A stretch of DNA of 50,123 nt, taken from contig JANPJA010000042.1 in NCBI GenBank assembly GCA_031425275.1, forward strand, positions 1-50,123. The letters run 5' to 3'. The number at the start of each line of letters is the position of its first letter. Positions within the stretch are counted from its first letter, which is position 1. The DNA comes from JAIVGV01 sp031425275 (GTDB lineage: Bacteria; Acidobacteriota; Blastocatellia; Pyrinomonadales; Pyrinomonadaceae). This document shows positions 50,053 through 50,123 of this stretch, one piece after another. The position numbers and the translations under genes are program-made. The notes under the pieces were generated by a model. That model was not told the origin of the DNA, ran no database searches, and saw only the letters and a list, made by a program, of their open reading frames with translations.

Positions 50053-50123
50053 GACGTGTGTTAGCCCCAGCCGGGGGGGTGTTCCAGGCGGGGGAGCGAC
50101 CGCCCCGGGGCCCCGGGGCGGGG
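50006..50123. other. G/C-homopolymer-rich window end
   Basis: It begins TGTAGGGGCGGGG like the left end of the MITE-like elements at 25678 and 28084, but then turns into runs of G and C (up to seven). It could be a diverged third element copy or low-quality sequence at an assembly end. Confidence 0.45.

Noticed and set aside
1..50123. tRNA, rRNA and riboswitch genes
   Set aside because: No cloverleaf with a T-arm GTTCRA and acceptor stem, no rRNA core sequence and no known riboswitch consensus was recognised; a covariance-model scan could not be run here.

Overview
The window is about 50 kb of high-GC, densely packed chromosome from a Gram-negative heterotroph. Signal-peptide proteins with LolA-like and M16-like folds, a dissected operon layout with many 1-8 nt gene overlaps (mostly ATGA), frequent GTG starts and a large population of intergenic stem-loop repeats fit an acidobacterium of the Blastocatellia/Pyrinomonadales type. 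That placement is inference; no rRNA, tRNA or marker gene is present to prove it. No CRISPR array, prophage or transposase gene was seen.

Layout. 0.08-5.3 kb: lipid kinase, coiled-coil zinc-ribbon protein, a LolA-like secreted protein, topoisomerase IB and an unrecognised sensor-like protein. 5.4-8.9 kb: a tightly overlapping minus-strand operon (GerMN-type secreted protein, two small membrane proteins, MFS transporter, GNAT acetyltransferase). 9.0-10.6 kb: a lower-GC patch with a GNAT gene and a secreted cupin separated and preceded by attC-like imperfect palindromes. 10.6-14.7 kb: minus-strand aroA-aroK-secreted protein-rtcB run. 14.9-19.3 kb: a HATPase/STAS partner-switching pair, a DUF2062 membrane protein, a large secreted helical protein and a methyltransferase. 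19.4-22.7 kb: one 1105-residue protein combining TIR, WD40, Roc-like GTPase, COR-like, zinc-ribbon and DUF4365/PD-(D/E)XK-like regions; this is the best candidate for an undescribed (probably anti-phage) system.

22.8-30.7 kb is a fatty-acid beta-oxidation cluster read leftward: fadN (hydroxyacyl-CoA dehydrogenase/enoyl-CoA hydratase), an SRPBCC protein, a YbaK-type deacylase, fadA (thiolase), fadE (acyl-CoA dehydrogenase) and a metallo-beta-lactamase-fold enzyme. In front of fadN a perfect 7-4-7 inverted repeat of the Bacillus FadR type lies between a recognisable -35 and -10. Directly behind that promoter is a 2.04-kb transposon-like element (30770-32809) with matching TGT...ACA ends and arrays of 22-bp sites, carrying only a pRiA4b ORF-3 family gene and a SWIM zinc-finger gene and no transposase.

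33.3-38.3 kb is a plus-strand operon for an FAD-dependent (GMC) dehydrogenase complex: cytochrome c subunit, small subunit, GMC flavoprotein with a cysteine set suited to a 3Fe-4S cluster, followed by a divergent cytidine-deaminase-fold enzyme. 38.3-43.5 kb holds an FNR-type reductase, DoxX, a TetA-like MFS pump, the TIGR02587/TIGR02588 pair, DUF488 and CYTH proteins. 43.5-50.1 kb holds an aconitase-family enzyme with swivel domain first, a secreted protein with RskA-like repeats, a trypsin-like protease with TPRs and an M16-family protein whose zinc site is lost.

Across the window nearly a dozen intergenic gaps contain stem-loops whose arms are tandem arrays of a locus-specific heptamer; several run right up to start codons. 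Two copies of a 140-bp element with 27-bp terminal inverted repeats also lie in the fad cluster. The last 115 bases are runs of G and C and may be low-quality sequence.
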